Assembly: GCA_958295885.1 (NCBI GenBank)
Contig: OY282380.1
Coordinates: 2,604,001 to 2,668,000, forward strand
Source: Arenicellales bacterium
GTDB taxonomy: Bacteria; Pseudomonadota; Gammaproteobacteria; Arenicellales; JAJDZL01
Length of the DNA: 64,000 bases
Reading direction: 5' to 3'
Every line of letters begins with the position of its first letter. The stretch's first letter is position 1. The position numbers and the translations under genes were made by a program. Shown piece after piece: positions 39,180-48,065 of the stretch. The notes beneath the pieces are model-generated. The model worked only from the letters and a program-made list of their open reading frames with translations. It did no database searches and was not told where the DNA came from.

Positions 39180-39915
39180 ACCATCGTTTTAAATTCATTC
39201 GCAGGCAGCGGCAGTTCGGAGTTCCGCACCGAATGTGAGCCGCGGCGATTGATTTGGAATCGATCTGATTGATAGCGATGTCGGTGAGGCATTTTCGACG
39301 GTGACCATGACTCGTTCCAAGCGTGAGCGAAAATGGCGCAAAGCAGCGGATTTGCCGTGGCGAGTGGTGTCTTGTATGGTACAGCTGAATCTTGAAACCG
39401 CTGTGCGCAAGCCAGAGCGGTGGCAGCAGCGGGTGAAGCTGCTGTTCGTGCGCGGCTTGGATGACGAGGACCGAAGCTGCAGCAAGAAGAACTGGGCTTT
39501 GTTTCTGACCACTGATCCTCAGTTGAGCGCCGAACAAATGCTGCGAGCATATTCGCTCCGTTGGAGCGTGGAGGTATATTCCAAGGAGGCAAAGCAACAC
39601 TTGGGGCTATTGTCCGAACAGACTCGAAGTTTCGCCTCTTACATCGCTTCCATACATTTTTGTGCGATCCGTCAGCCGCTACTCACCTATGCAGCTTTAA
39701 ACGGCCATGGACAAAATGTCCCTGAAGTGCGCGAACAAACCAAAGAACAGCTGGACATGCTGTGTTTCGCCCGCCGCCTGTGGAACTATTTCCGTTCCTT
39801 GGTGTGCCGTTCCATTCGCGCCAGCAAAACCCTGACTGACCACAGTCTTGACTTCGTGATGCGAACCATTGCTGAAGACCTCACTTCAATTGGATGTCCT
39901 CAGCCTCGAAATTGA
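39180..39915 (+). pseudogene. IS4-like transposase, C-terminal fragment
   Basis: The open part (39301-39915) reads VKLLFVRG, WALFLTTDPQLSAEQMLRAY, SLRWSVEVYSKEAKQHLGLL and EQTRSFASYIASIHFCAIR. Y(S)xRWxxExxxKExKxxLGL with the catalytic Glu is the YREK-type C-terminal catalytic motif of IS4-group transposases. The region before 39301 is degenerate, and no N-terminal D motifs are seen. No IS ends were found. Bases 39916-40326 hold no gene. Confidence 0.65.
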
Positions 39916-40326
39916 TGATGATCCAGCTGTTCCATCAGGCTGAATTAGATGATTTTCAATCCAGAAACGTGAGTTAGCTATTATCGTGTACAAGACAGTA
40001 GCGGCATTGTGTTTGTCGTTGTACTCCCTATCAATAACAAACATTTTATAAGTGGTGCATCCATACGGAAAACAACGAGCAGCAGGTATACAAGAACTGG
40101 AATGATGAAAAGGGCAAAGAAACTGAAGTAGCACTAATCCGGATATATTCGATCAAGATCACTGATTTTCAGTTGTTCCATATGTTTGATCTTGGAATTT
40201 CCCACAGAATCTGGTCCAATACCGTAAATGAACGAAATGAAGCTTGAATGACTGATCATATCTGACTCCCCCCTCATCAGACGAGTAAATTGAATTCAGC
40301 AACACAGAAAATTGCAAACAAAGCCC

Positions 40327-41950
40327 ATGAAATTAAAATCATTACAAGTCAAGAATTTTAAGCGTTTCACAGACCTGAAAATTAGAAGCATTCCTGAAAC
40401 ATCGCGGCTGATCCTCCTTACCGGCCCGAATGGATGTGGAAAATCGTCCCTTTTTGATGCACTATTGAGTTGGAATAACTTACGAGCGAGAGGACGCGTT
40501 TTTGACGACGAGTACCATATAAAAGATATTATCTCCTTTTTCAATAAATTCAAATTACCAAAATCAAATTTCCATAGAATTTTACGGAAACAAGTATCAG
40601 TTTCAAAAAAATAAAAAGAAAGCAGTTTATTTGAGAACAGCTCACAGAAACGACCCTCAATTTCAGACTACCAATCTTAAGAGGATGGGTAACCTTCTTG
40701 ATGATCAGCGAATTTCACGAACAATCGATAACGATGTGGCTGTCGCTAATAACTATCAAAGGATGGTCGGCACTGCGTTTCAAGACGTTTTTGAAAATTT
40801 GGATGAATCAATGACACTTCTTGAGTATAGAGAACAAACAATTAGAGAAATCAGGGACTCTGTTTTGAGACTGTTTCCCAATTTAAAATTCAATAGCCTC
40901 GCCAATCCTCTGAGAGATGGTACCTTTCGTTTTACAAAAGGTACCAGTCAGGGATTTTCTTTCATGAATCTTTCGGGAGGTGAAAAGGCGGCTTTCGACC
41001 TAATCCTTGACCTCATAGTTGCGCGTCGCGAATTTGACGACACGGTATTTTGCATTGACGAGCCCGAAGCTCACTTGAATTCGCGTCTACAAGGCGAACT
41101 TCTGTCCGTGTTATACGATCTTGTCCCTGAGAACTGCCAGTTGATGTTGGCGACCCATTCCATAGGGATTATGCGACGAGCACGAGACATAGAGAAGGCC
41201 AATCCAGGCAGTGTCGTATTTCTAGACTTCGGGGAGAAAGATTATGATGAACCGCACGTTATCGAACCGACGAAACCGAGTCGGTCGTTTTGGAAAAGTG
41301 CTCACGAAGTCGCACTTAACGAATTAGCTGCGTTAGTGGCACCGGAACGAGTAGTTATCTGTGAGGGTTACCCGCTAACGAATCGATTAGGACCAAACCA
41401 CTCCCTTGACGCTAGATGCTATGACATCATCTTCGAAACAGAATTTCCGGAAACACGGTTTATTTCGATGGGTAACGACAGGGAGGTTTCCGGTGACAAA
41501 TTTGGATTGGCTCAGGCACTACTGAGCCTCGTTGAAGGACTGAATGTCGTAAAGCTCATCGACCGAGACGACCGCTCCGACCAAGAAGTTGATGATGCGC
41601 GGAATAATGGCGTCCGAGTGTTGTCGAGAAGGAATTTGGAATCTTATTTGTTCAATGATGAGGTTCTCGAAGCACTCACAATTTCAGTCGGTATGGAAGA
41701 CAAATTTGAAGAACTTCGAAATAAAAATCAGAGCATTCTCAATTCTCGGTCTGACGTCCCACCGGACAACCTAAAACCAGCAAGCGGGGAAATTTATATT
41801 GCATGCAAGAGAATCTTGAAACTTACGCAAGTCGGTAACAACACTAGTGCCTTTATGCGCGACACGTTGGCACCGCTCATCAGGCCAGGCATGAACATTT
41901 ACGAGGAATTGAAACGTGACATCTTGGAAACCAACGAATCAAGCACATAA
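40327..41950 (+). pseudogene. AAA ATPase with TOPRIM-like C-terminus (OLD-like), frameshifted
   Basis: Frame 1 from ATG 40327 gives MKLKSLQVKNFKRFTDLKIR and LILLTGPNGCGKSSLFDALL, an ABC/RecF-type start with Walker A GPNGCGKSS. It stops at 40614 after KQVSVSKK. Frame 2 resumes YLRTAHRNDPQFQTTNLKRM, then FSFMNLSGGEKAAFDLILDL (signature), DDTVFCIDEPEAHLNSRLQ (Walker B) and CQLMLATHSIGIM (switch His). A TOPRIM-like part follows: APERVVICEGYP, VVKLIDRDDRSDQEV and RVLSRRNLESYLF. ATPase plus TOPRIM is the layout of OLD-family nucleases such as those of anti-phage systems. The shift is in the A-rich stretch about 40570-40620, which includes an A7 run. Without correction, Walker A is separated from the rest. 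Confidence 0.7.
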
Positions 41951-42001
41951 TCGTGAAATTCGCCTTTTAGAAAAGTACACCGGAGCCAATAAAATATATA
42001 A

Positions 42002-42110
42002 CTTGGTGCGCCGTGGAAAGGTGCCTTCTTTCAGTGGGTGCGAATCCCACCCAACAGCTGTTGTTCCGGTTGGTAGCAGTCAGGGCGGACTTCGTATCCT
42101 TTGTCAAGTC
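42002..42110 (+). other. Possible group II intron 5' remnant (left part)
   Basis: Begins near GTGCGCCGTGGAAAGGTGCC and contains CAGTGGGTGCGAATCCCACC. The strong short stems and the GTGCG start resemble domain I of bacterial group II introns. It stops where an IS110-family element begins; structured, intron-like sequence reappears on the far side at about 43740-44040. No reverse transcriptase gene is present. Confidence 0.35.
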
Positions 42111-42153
42111 AAAATAGCTTCTCCATTGAGTTTGTCGGCGACATCAAATTGTT

Positions 42154-43387
42154 TCAGGCAACGGTGGCAGTTGCAGGCAGTTGAGGCTCATACAAAGTGT
42201 TGTTCTGCAGCATCGTGCAAAGCACTTTGAGCAAGCGGTCGCCGACGCAGCGTAAAGCATGTCCGTGAGTTTTGCCGCGGGCTTTCAGGCAGTCGTATTT
42301 CCGTTTGCATTTCGCATCGTGCTGACAGGCGACGCGAGCCCAGTGATACAGTGCATTTTGCATCAGGTTGTTGACGGCTCGTCGCTGGCAGACAACCGTC
42401 TTTTTGCCCGAACGTTGAGTCACCGGGGCGACGCCACTGAGCGTTCTGAGAGCTTGATAATCTCGCGGTTCAATGGCTTCTGGCGCTTCGGACAGCAGCA
42501 CCGACACGACATTTCTGCCGATCCCTGGGATCGAACGTAAAATTTCCACGTCGCTGATCGAGTCTGAGTTGGTTTCGAGTGGCGCTTGGCACCAGTGTTC
42601 AATCAGCGCATCCATTTGACGCTCGAGGTCCTTGATTGGTGACAGCGCCAACTGCAATTGTGGCACTAAGACTGCGATCTCAATGGCTTCTGGAGGGTGC
42701 ATCGGATCAACGCCTGGAAACGGCTGCTGGCGCAGGATTGGCAGCAAAGTGTCGGCATCGAAACGACGGATGCGATGTTCTTTGAGCAGTTTCTGCAACT
42801 CACTGCGAGTCATCTTGTGGGCTTGATGTGGAGTCGGTGCCGGCTGCAGCAAACTTAAAAACCAGCTCTGAGCCACGTCTTCGACAGTCTCCAACAGAGC
42901 TGGAAAACAGGCCACTAACCATTCATTTAACTGATTGGATAATTTGACTTTTTGTCGAATCAATCTGCCTCTGCAAGGCACTAGGCTGCTCTTTGGTGAG
43001 TACGGGCGCCTCCCGAAAGGCGTGCTGATCGGTGCGAAGCGCACTGGCGATGACCTGCGCATCGCGTCGGTCGTCCTTGGCGCCGGCGACCGAGAAGCGG
43101 TCGCGAAAGCGACTCGACTGCTTGGGATTGATGGACCCTAGCGTCAGGCCAAAAGACTGCAGCGCCAAGACCAACGGACCGGTTGGAACTTCCAAGCCGA
43201 TCTTCAGCTGCTCGACCTGGTGATCGACCCGCTGCAACCGCCACAGCGCCATCTGACGGATCGGCTCGGCCAGATGCTGGCAGGTACGTTGTGCGACTAC
43301 TTGACCGTCGTGGTCAAGGACACAGAACTGATGGAACTTTCGTCCCCAGTCAATGCCGACAAAATAAGTGGAAATTTCTGACATCAT
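42154..43387 (-). pseudogene. IS110-family DEDD transposase, frameshifted
   Basis: The start (ATG 43387 or 43384) reads STYFVGIDWGRKFHQFCVLD, VGIDW.GR being the DEDD start, followed by LKIGLEVPTGPLVLAL and AGAKDDRRDAQVIASALRTD. After SALQRQIDS the frame closes, while a second frame (from about 42960) continues RGRLIRQKVKLSNQLNEWLV, ILRSIPGIGRNVVSVLLSEA, ALRTLSGVAPVTQRSGKKTV and NLMQNALYHWARVACQHDAK, the C-terminal Transposase_20 domain with its serine region. One frameshift near 42950-42970 separates the DEDD and serine halves. The left end with a putative bridge RNA lies at 43388-43681. Confidence 0.85.
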
Positions 43388-43681
43388 GTGACTCCATTGT
43401 GATTTGATTTATGCTCGACCTAGATGAGGCATCCTCGCCGTCACTCCGGACCTGTACAGGTGTTCAAAGCCACAGACTTCGCATGAGTGTTTTCGGCGAG
43501 TTCCCCATCCAGGCACGAATCCGCCCTAGGTGTTCAAAGCCACAGTTCATGGAAAGGTTGCTCTGGATGGGGCACCCAATCTGAGGGAACATCGCGGCAG
43601 TGAATCTGGAGCTCATCGGCTCGGTAATTTAAAAAATTCATAGCGGTGCTCGTTCCTGATGATCGGTTCAATTTCTCGATT
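43388..43681 (-). ncRNA. Putative bridge-RNA region of the IS110-type element
   Basis: Non-coding left end upstream of the transposase start, where IS110-group elements encode their bridge RNA. An 18-base direct repeat, AGGTGTTCAAAGCCACAG, occurs at about 43459 and 43528, and the pair CCCCATCCAG (about 43503) and CTGGATGGGG (about 43571) can form a stem enclosing the second repeat. RNA ends cannot be assigned. Confidence 0.4.
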
Positions 43682-43721
43682 TTGATCCACCGCAATCAAT
43701 TAATTGATTGCGGTGGATCAA
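43682..43721. repeat. Perfect 40-bp palindrome
   Basis: TTGATCCACCGCAATCAATT is followed directly by its exact reverse complement (20 + 20 bases, no spacer). It lies at the outer edge of the left end of the frameshifted IS110 element. The sequence is unrelated to the palindrome at 35244-35281, but the position relative to an IS110 end is the same. Confidence 0.9.
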
Positions 43722-43739
43722 CTCCCTCATTCCTATGAA

Positions 43740-44040
43740 TCAGGGAGTATTAAATGGTACAGGTTTATGGAGGTAACGACATGGACTGAAGCACTCTGGT
43801 GTAAAAAGGTCGTGATTGAGCGACTTAGCAAGCATGTGGGCCGGAACGTGAGTGAACGCCGAGCAGGCCCCGAAACCGGTAATTGCGAGAGTCGACCCTC
43901 CGAGAATAAGGGGAAGACTGGAAGTAGGGACAGGAAGTGAGCGACAAGAGCACTGCCCACTCTCGCCGGGGTATTGGCGCTGGCACGCATGGGAGAGGGA
44001 AGAAGCAGCAACACGGGAAGCCTTGGCGATGGTGTCGCAC
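43740..44040 (+). other. Possible group II intron domain I remnant (right part)
   Basis: A GC-rich, structured stretch with GGCCGGAACGTGAGTGAACG and GGGGAAGACTGGAAGTAGGG, ending at an IS1380 end. It lies opposite the fragment at 42002-42110 across the IS110-type element and may be the same intron. No intron-encoded protein is seen. Confidence 0.35.
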
Positions 44041-44195
44041 GGCTTTCATGCGCCAAACATCAATGGACCGGCCCAATTACCGCAAAATGAGAAGCTCCGT
44101 GGACTGTTCTCGCCGAACGGCGTACTGAATATTCGGAAAATCGGTTGAATTCTCAATCCTGATGGATGAAAAATTTTCTAATTGCGGATTTGGGG
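44041..44195 (+). mobile_element. Solo IS1380 3'-end remnant
   Basis: The sequence (CAATGGACCGGCCCAATTAC, then GCAAAATGAGAAGC) is a diverged copy of the last ~150 bases of the IS1380 elements ending at 32449 and 60054. It finishes in GCGGATTTGGGG, the mutated terminal repeat. Confidence 0.7.
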
Positions 44196-44295
44196 TCTAC
44201 GCCTGTCGTTTATCATTGAATACAATATTGTACAATGAGAATCTTGTTGAAAAACAAATCAATATTTCCCAGTCAATTCCTTTTTGGAGAGACCA

Positions 44296-44443
44296 ATGTC
44301 TAGGAACAGAGATAGTTTTCGAAGTCAGCGAAGACGCGCTGGACGGAGACTATTCGGTGAGTGCACTCGCATTCAGTATTCACACACAAGGGAAAGTAAT
44401 TGACGAACTCCTCCACAATGTCAGGGAGGCGGTGGACTTGTAG
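44296..44443 (+). pseudogene. HicB-like antitoxin remnant
   Basis: TEIVFEVSEDALDGDYSVSA, followed by LAFSIHTQGKVIDELLHNVR and EAVDL, resembles the single-fold HicB-like proteins (xIVFxVxE...GGYxAxALGxxIxTxg...L..xVREAV). A likely ATG at 44296 is out of frame with the body by one base. The usual C-terminal CxF is replaced by a stop. No HicA gene follows. Confidence 0.4.
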
Positions 44444-44506
44444 TTTCGACGAGACTATGGAGCGACCGAATCTGATCCGTCTGCACTTCGTTCAGGACAA
44501 GTCACT

Positions 44507-46369
44507 ATGATCGGGAATTTCCCGCGCGACATGGAGATAACAACGCCTCCAATTGCCGACTCGAACAGTCTCGCTCTATGGTTAAAGGAGAAACCGCAGA
44601 ATTGGGCCAGCCTGATAGCAACGCGAATTGCATTGCGGGTAGCCCCTATACTACGAGACACATTGTGCGCGGACGAAGAGTCACGGCGCGCACACATCGT
44701 CCTACCGAGCCTTATAGCCCTAGCCGCCGTAAGTACCTCTAGTGCTCAATTTGACCGGTCTCAGGACGTACGACGAGCAGCTCGTACTGCTGCTCGCAGC
44801 GCGACAGAAGCGATGGCAGAATTCTATAGCGAAACCCAGATGAACGTAATTCATAGCGTTGAGGTGGTTCCTGAGGAGCACCTTTACATACATGAGCTGG
44901 AGGCAGACAGGGACTCCGTCAGCGTTGCGGCCCACGCTGTTGATGCAATCGTATATGCGGTACAGACAACAAGTGAACTGTTTGACGTCGTTGCTGGGGT
45001 AGCCAGCTTCGATGCCGTTTTAGACTCAGTAACCTCAACAGCAAATGAAGCTCACTGTGCAGTGGACGGTGCAAATGGTTACAAAGAGTTCCACTCTGCT
45101 GTTGAATGTGACGGTGAAGAGGAGTTCGAGCTGCCTCACATCTCTAAATTCTGGAGGGCGATCCAACGAGATGCGGCTTATCTTGAGACAGGCGCACAAT
45201 ACGCGAACAAGGCGGTAACTAGTGAGAATCTATCCGAGTATCCGTTATGGCCTGACGGCATTCCCATTTGGGCGAGCCGTAGATGGGCAGAATTCAAGGA
45301 CGCTATGCCTCCCGAAGAGCGATGGGGCAAATGGATAAACTGGTATGAAGCCTGCCTGCTCGGCAAATCCAGCAATTGCGGACTACATATTGCGGACATA
45401 ACCGTTGCTGGTAAAGAATGGACGAAGGGGCCGGCTATAACCAATGCGGCTATCGAGAATTTGATTGAATTTGATGAACACTCCAACAACGGAACAACCG
45501 ACGCGCCGAAGAATCCAGACTATCAGGTTGCACTTTCTTTTGCCGGGGAGCAGCGGGACTATGTGGAAGAGGTCGCCCGACATCTCGAAGCAAGATCTAT
45601 TGCGGTGTTTTACGATGATTTCGAATCAGCGCAGCTATGGGGCAAAGACGCCGCGGAAGAGTTTCACAAAGTGTATTCAACGCACGCAAAATATGTCGTA
45701 ATGTTCATATCGAGCGATTATGACACCAAAGTCTGGACTCGATACGAACGCCGGGCCGCACTGAGCCGAATGGTAAAAGAGGAACGAGAGTATATTCTTC
45801 CCGTTCGTTTTGACAGCACACCGTTGCCAGGTTTGCTCGACACTATTTTGTACTTGGAAGCCAACAAGTATTCTCCCGCGGAACTGGCTGCGGAAATCGC
45901 CAATAAAATCGGAATACCGACCTTTGATGGAAAGGCATCTGACGTGCCCCCTCCAAGAATGACTTCTCCTTTAGGAGAGGCAAAGTTCGATTACAGCAGC
46001 TACAACGGGCGCTATATCATCGGTTCTGGGGTCGCCGAATTTGAAACGAAGTGGTCGAAAGCGAGCAACACCTCGATTCATATATACAATGATCCCACTT
46101 CCATTCACGGAGTAGCAATAGATCGCGACGCATATGCGATTCACGAGATAACGAAAGCATCTTCTCTCGACTACACTTCCCGCGTGCAAACTCCAACTAC
46201 CGGTCAAGTCGTGGTGCTACGCAACCAGAATGGGCTTTACGCCGCCGTTCAGATTCTCAAGATCAAGGACAACACTAGAGGCGACAATAGTGATGAACTG
46301 CATATCCGTTATGCGATTCAAGGGAACGGTACGGACAGCTTCGAATTTTTTCGGGAATCTTTGGAGTGA
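44507..46369 (+). CDS. TIR-domain protein with unique N- and C-terminal domains
   Basis: 620 aa; start ATG 44507, with ATG 44531 also possible. The TIR domain occupies about 338-470: YQVALSFAGEQRDYVEEVAR, IAVFYDDFESAQLWGKDAAE, YVVMFISSDYDTKVWTRYER and YILPVRFDSTPLPG. Glu 414 in WTRYERRAA sits at the position of the NADase catalytic glutamate of bacterial TIR effectors, so NAD+ depletion on infection is plausible. Residues 1-330 are helical and acidic and match no domain I know; the C-terminal ~140 residues (KFDYSSYNGRYIIGSGVAEF, GNGTDSFEFF) look beta-rich and may be a ligand-sensing part. No sensor gene lies in the same operon, so sensing is probably built in. The frame is intact. Confidence 0.75.
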   Translation: MIGNFPRDMEITTPPIADSNSLALWLKEKPQNWASLIATRIALRVAPILRDTLCADEESRRAHIVLPSLIALAAVSTSSAQFDRSQDVRRAARTAARSATEAMAEFYSETQMNVIHSVEVVPEEHLYIHELEADRDSVSVAAHAVDAIVYAVQTTSELFDVVAGVASFDAVLDSVTSTANEAHCAVDGANGYKEFHSAVECDGEEEFELPHISKFWRAIQRDAAYLETGAQYANKAVTSENLSEYPLWPDGIPIWASRRWAEFKDAMPPEERWGKWINWYEACLLGKSSNCGLHIADITVAGKEWTKGPAITNAAIENLIEFDEHSNNGTTDAPKNPDYQVALSFAGEQRDYVEEVARHLEARSIAVFYDDFESAQLWGKDAAEEFHKVYSTHAKYVVMFISSDYDTKVWTRYERRAALSRMVKEEREYILPVRFDSTPLPGLLDTILYLEANKYSPAELAAEIANKIGIPTFDGKASDVPPPRMTSPLGEAKFDYSSYNGRYIIGSGVAEFETKWSKASNTSIHIYNDPTSIHGVAIDRDAYAIHEITKASSLDYTSRVQTPTTGQVVVLRNQNGLYAAVQILKIKDNTRGDNSDELHIRYAIQGNGTDSFEFFRESLE

Positions 46370-46603
46370 TAGAGTCGTAGGTATTCCCGTCTACCCGGTG
46401 GTGTACTGCTTCCCATACCCGAATGGCAGGAGGCACCAGTAAAACTCCACGCAGTTATGTAGAACCACAAGCCGATGAAGGCGGGTGTCGCTGGAGTTGC
46501 GTGGACTGCCGATAGCCTCTTCTCAGAGTGTCCAGTGTCCATAGTAAGTCGTTTAACGATTTTATGGACGTTCTAAAATGTGGACTTTAGACTGTCTATT
46601 AAA
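46370..46603. other. Intergenic between convergent genes
   Basis: A convergent junction of about 230 bases. A GC-rich region with GGAGGCACC and GGGTGTCGCTGGAGTTGCG is visible, but no clear terminator hairpin with a T run was found. Confidence 0.3.
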
Positions 46604-47935
46604 TTAATATGCAAATTTGCTTTGCTTTTCTAAATTGCTTTCCAACAAATCCAGTGCCATTGACGAACATTCCGAATAAAGAATATCAAGTATCTTCTCA
46701 ATCTTGGTTGTGTTATAGGAACCTCCTTTGATGATCTCAGGGGTTCTCCGCAGGAAATCCTTGACATAGAATTCCTTATGCTCCAGAGCTCCTTGATAGA
46801 TTTTGAGCGACTTTTTGTAGTTAGTCCACCGCACCTTTGCCGATGGATGCTTTCCCACCTTAAGGTCTAGGTAGCATTCAATTGCAGCCGCCTTTCCATT
46901 TATATTGGAATTTCGCGTGCCTTGTGGGCCTTGAGCAGGAAAAGAACGGAATTCTTTCAAATCTGGAAGCAACACAGCACGCATATTTGTCGGTAGGGAG
47001 AGATTGGCTACACGTCTATAAGCCTCCAATCCCTCAGCATCGTTGTCGAACAAAAATATGATCTGATTTTGCACATCAATTTTTACAAGGCCCTCAGCGA
47101 ACCTAACCAGATTTCCTGTCCCCGAAAAAGGATGACTCTTACTCACGTCAATGAAGCGGAAGAAGTCTGCAATGTCAGGGCGTAAAATATTCAGCGCACG
47201 CTGCAGAATATGGACATCCGAACTGCCTTCAGTTACGATGAGAAATGTCTCTGTTCGTTTTGCGCAAGATATAAACTCATCCTCGGTCGCCCAGCCGCCG
47301 GATTCGACTAAAGGTCCGTACTGCCAAACGACAGTTGACTGATCATTGGTACCCTCATCTGCAAGGAGTCGCATGACGGAATAGGGATGCAGGATGTTCA
47401 CCAACTCCCCAAAGTAACTTCGTTCCGAAAACCCTTGTCCACCGTGATTGTTGCAGTTTGGGATTCGGCTTGTCACCTTTTCGTCATTGAAACGGCCTTG
47501 GATCTTTTTTCTTCCTTCCGAATCGAAACGGTTCACGTATGTGTTGTCAAGGCTGGCAATAGGATACTGGGTGGCAAATCGTTGGAATTCAGAAAAACTC
47601 ATCGGCTCTGGGCGTTTTCCAAAATATTTTTCGAAGATCAACGACCTCTCCCCCTTCCACTCCGCCACACATTTTTCATACTCCCGTCTAACTCTATAAA
47701 GATTGAATCCCAGCAATTCCAGCCGCGGAACTATATCTTGGAGAGACCGCACAAAAGCCATCTCCATTAACGCGGGGTCTTCTCCCTCGCGTTCGAAGTA
47801 TTCGTAGTTAATCTGGTCACTCTCGACTCTTTTTCGATCCATTTCCTGGAACAGAGATCCATGATCGAATCCAAGGCAATTTTTGGCGTAGGTAATTGAT
47901 AGATCATCAATGTCTAAAGTAATTTCCGTGCCCAT
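46604..47935 (-). CDS. HEPN/TOPRIM-domain protein
   Basis: 443 aa from the ATG at 47935; an upstream in-frame start at 47968 would add 11 residues. The N-terminus MGTEITLDIDDLSITYAKNC, then GFDHGSLFQEMDRKR, is the characteristic start of the HEPN/TOPRIM-associated family. A TOPRIM fold follows: RTETFLIVTEGSSDVHILQR (catalytic Glu in TEG), SGTGNLVRFAEGLVKI and QIIFLFDNDAEGLEAYRR (DxD-like DND). The last ~120 residues are helical. TOPRIM nucleases of this type cut nucleic acid and occur in defence islands. No partner gene is co-directional within 100 bases; the NACHT gene 130 bases upstream is on the same strand and could share transcription. Confidence 0.75.
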   Translation of the reverse strand: MGTEITLDIDDLSITYAKNCLGFDHGSLFQEMDRKRVESDQINYEYFEREGEDPALMEMAFVRSLQDIVPRLELLGFNLYRVRREYEKCVAEWKGERSLIFEKYFGKRPEPMSFSEFQRFATQYPIASLDNTYVNRFDSEGRKKIQGRFNDEKVTSRIPNCNNHGGQGFSERSYFGELVNILHPYSVMRLLADEGTNDQSTVVWQYGPLVESGGWATEDEFISCAKRTETFLIVTEGSSDVHILQRALNILRPDIADFFRFIDVSKSHPFSGTGNLVRFAEGLVKIDVQNQIIFLFDNDAEGLEAYRRVANLSLPTNMRAVLLPDLKEFRSFPAQGPQGTRNSNINGKAAAIECYLDLKVGKHPSAKVRWTNYKKSLKIYQGALEHKEFYVKDFLRRTPEIIKGGSYNTTKIEKILDILYSECSSMALDLLESNLEKQSKFAY

Positions 47936-48065
47936 TTGGTATTTCTCTCTACAATTTTTTGTTACCAATTACCAAGAGGCAGGAGCCAACCGATTGATAG
48001 TTTCAATCTAATGCTGGCTCCGTGGCTGTTAACATGGTTTTAAAAAGAATTGGAAAAATTCGACC

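Noticed and set aside
39041..39592. 183-codon minus-strand frame
   Set aside because: Antisense to the IS4-like transposase fragment. GC-rich IS DNA yields long chance frames.
40327..41950. Gabija GajA
   Set aside because: The ATPase/TOPRIM layout fits loosely, but no GajB helicase follows; the next sequence is an intron-like remnant and an IS.
43456..43545. CRISPR-like repeats (two copies of AGGTGTTCAAAGCCACAG)
   Set aside because: Only two copies with one spacer, inside an IS110 left end and explained better as part of its guide-RNA region.
44507..46369. Thoeris or Pycsar effector assignment for the TIR protein
   Set aside because: No ThsA or cyclase gene is adjacent and no cNMP-binding domain is visible. 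The cyclase at 11845 is 31 kb away on the other side of many IS elements.
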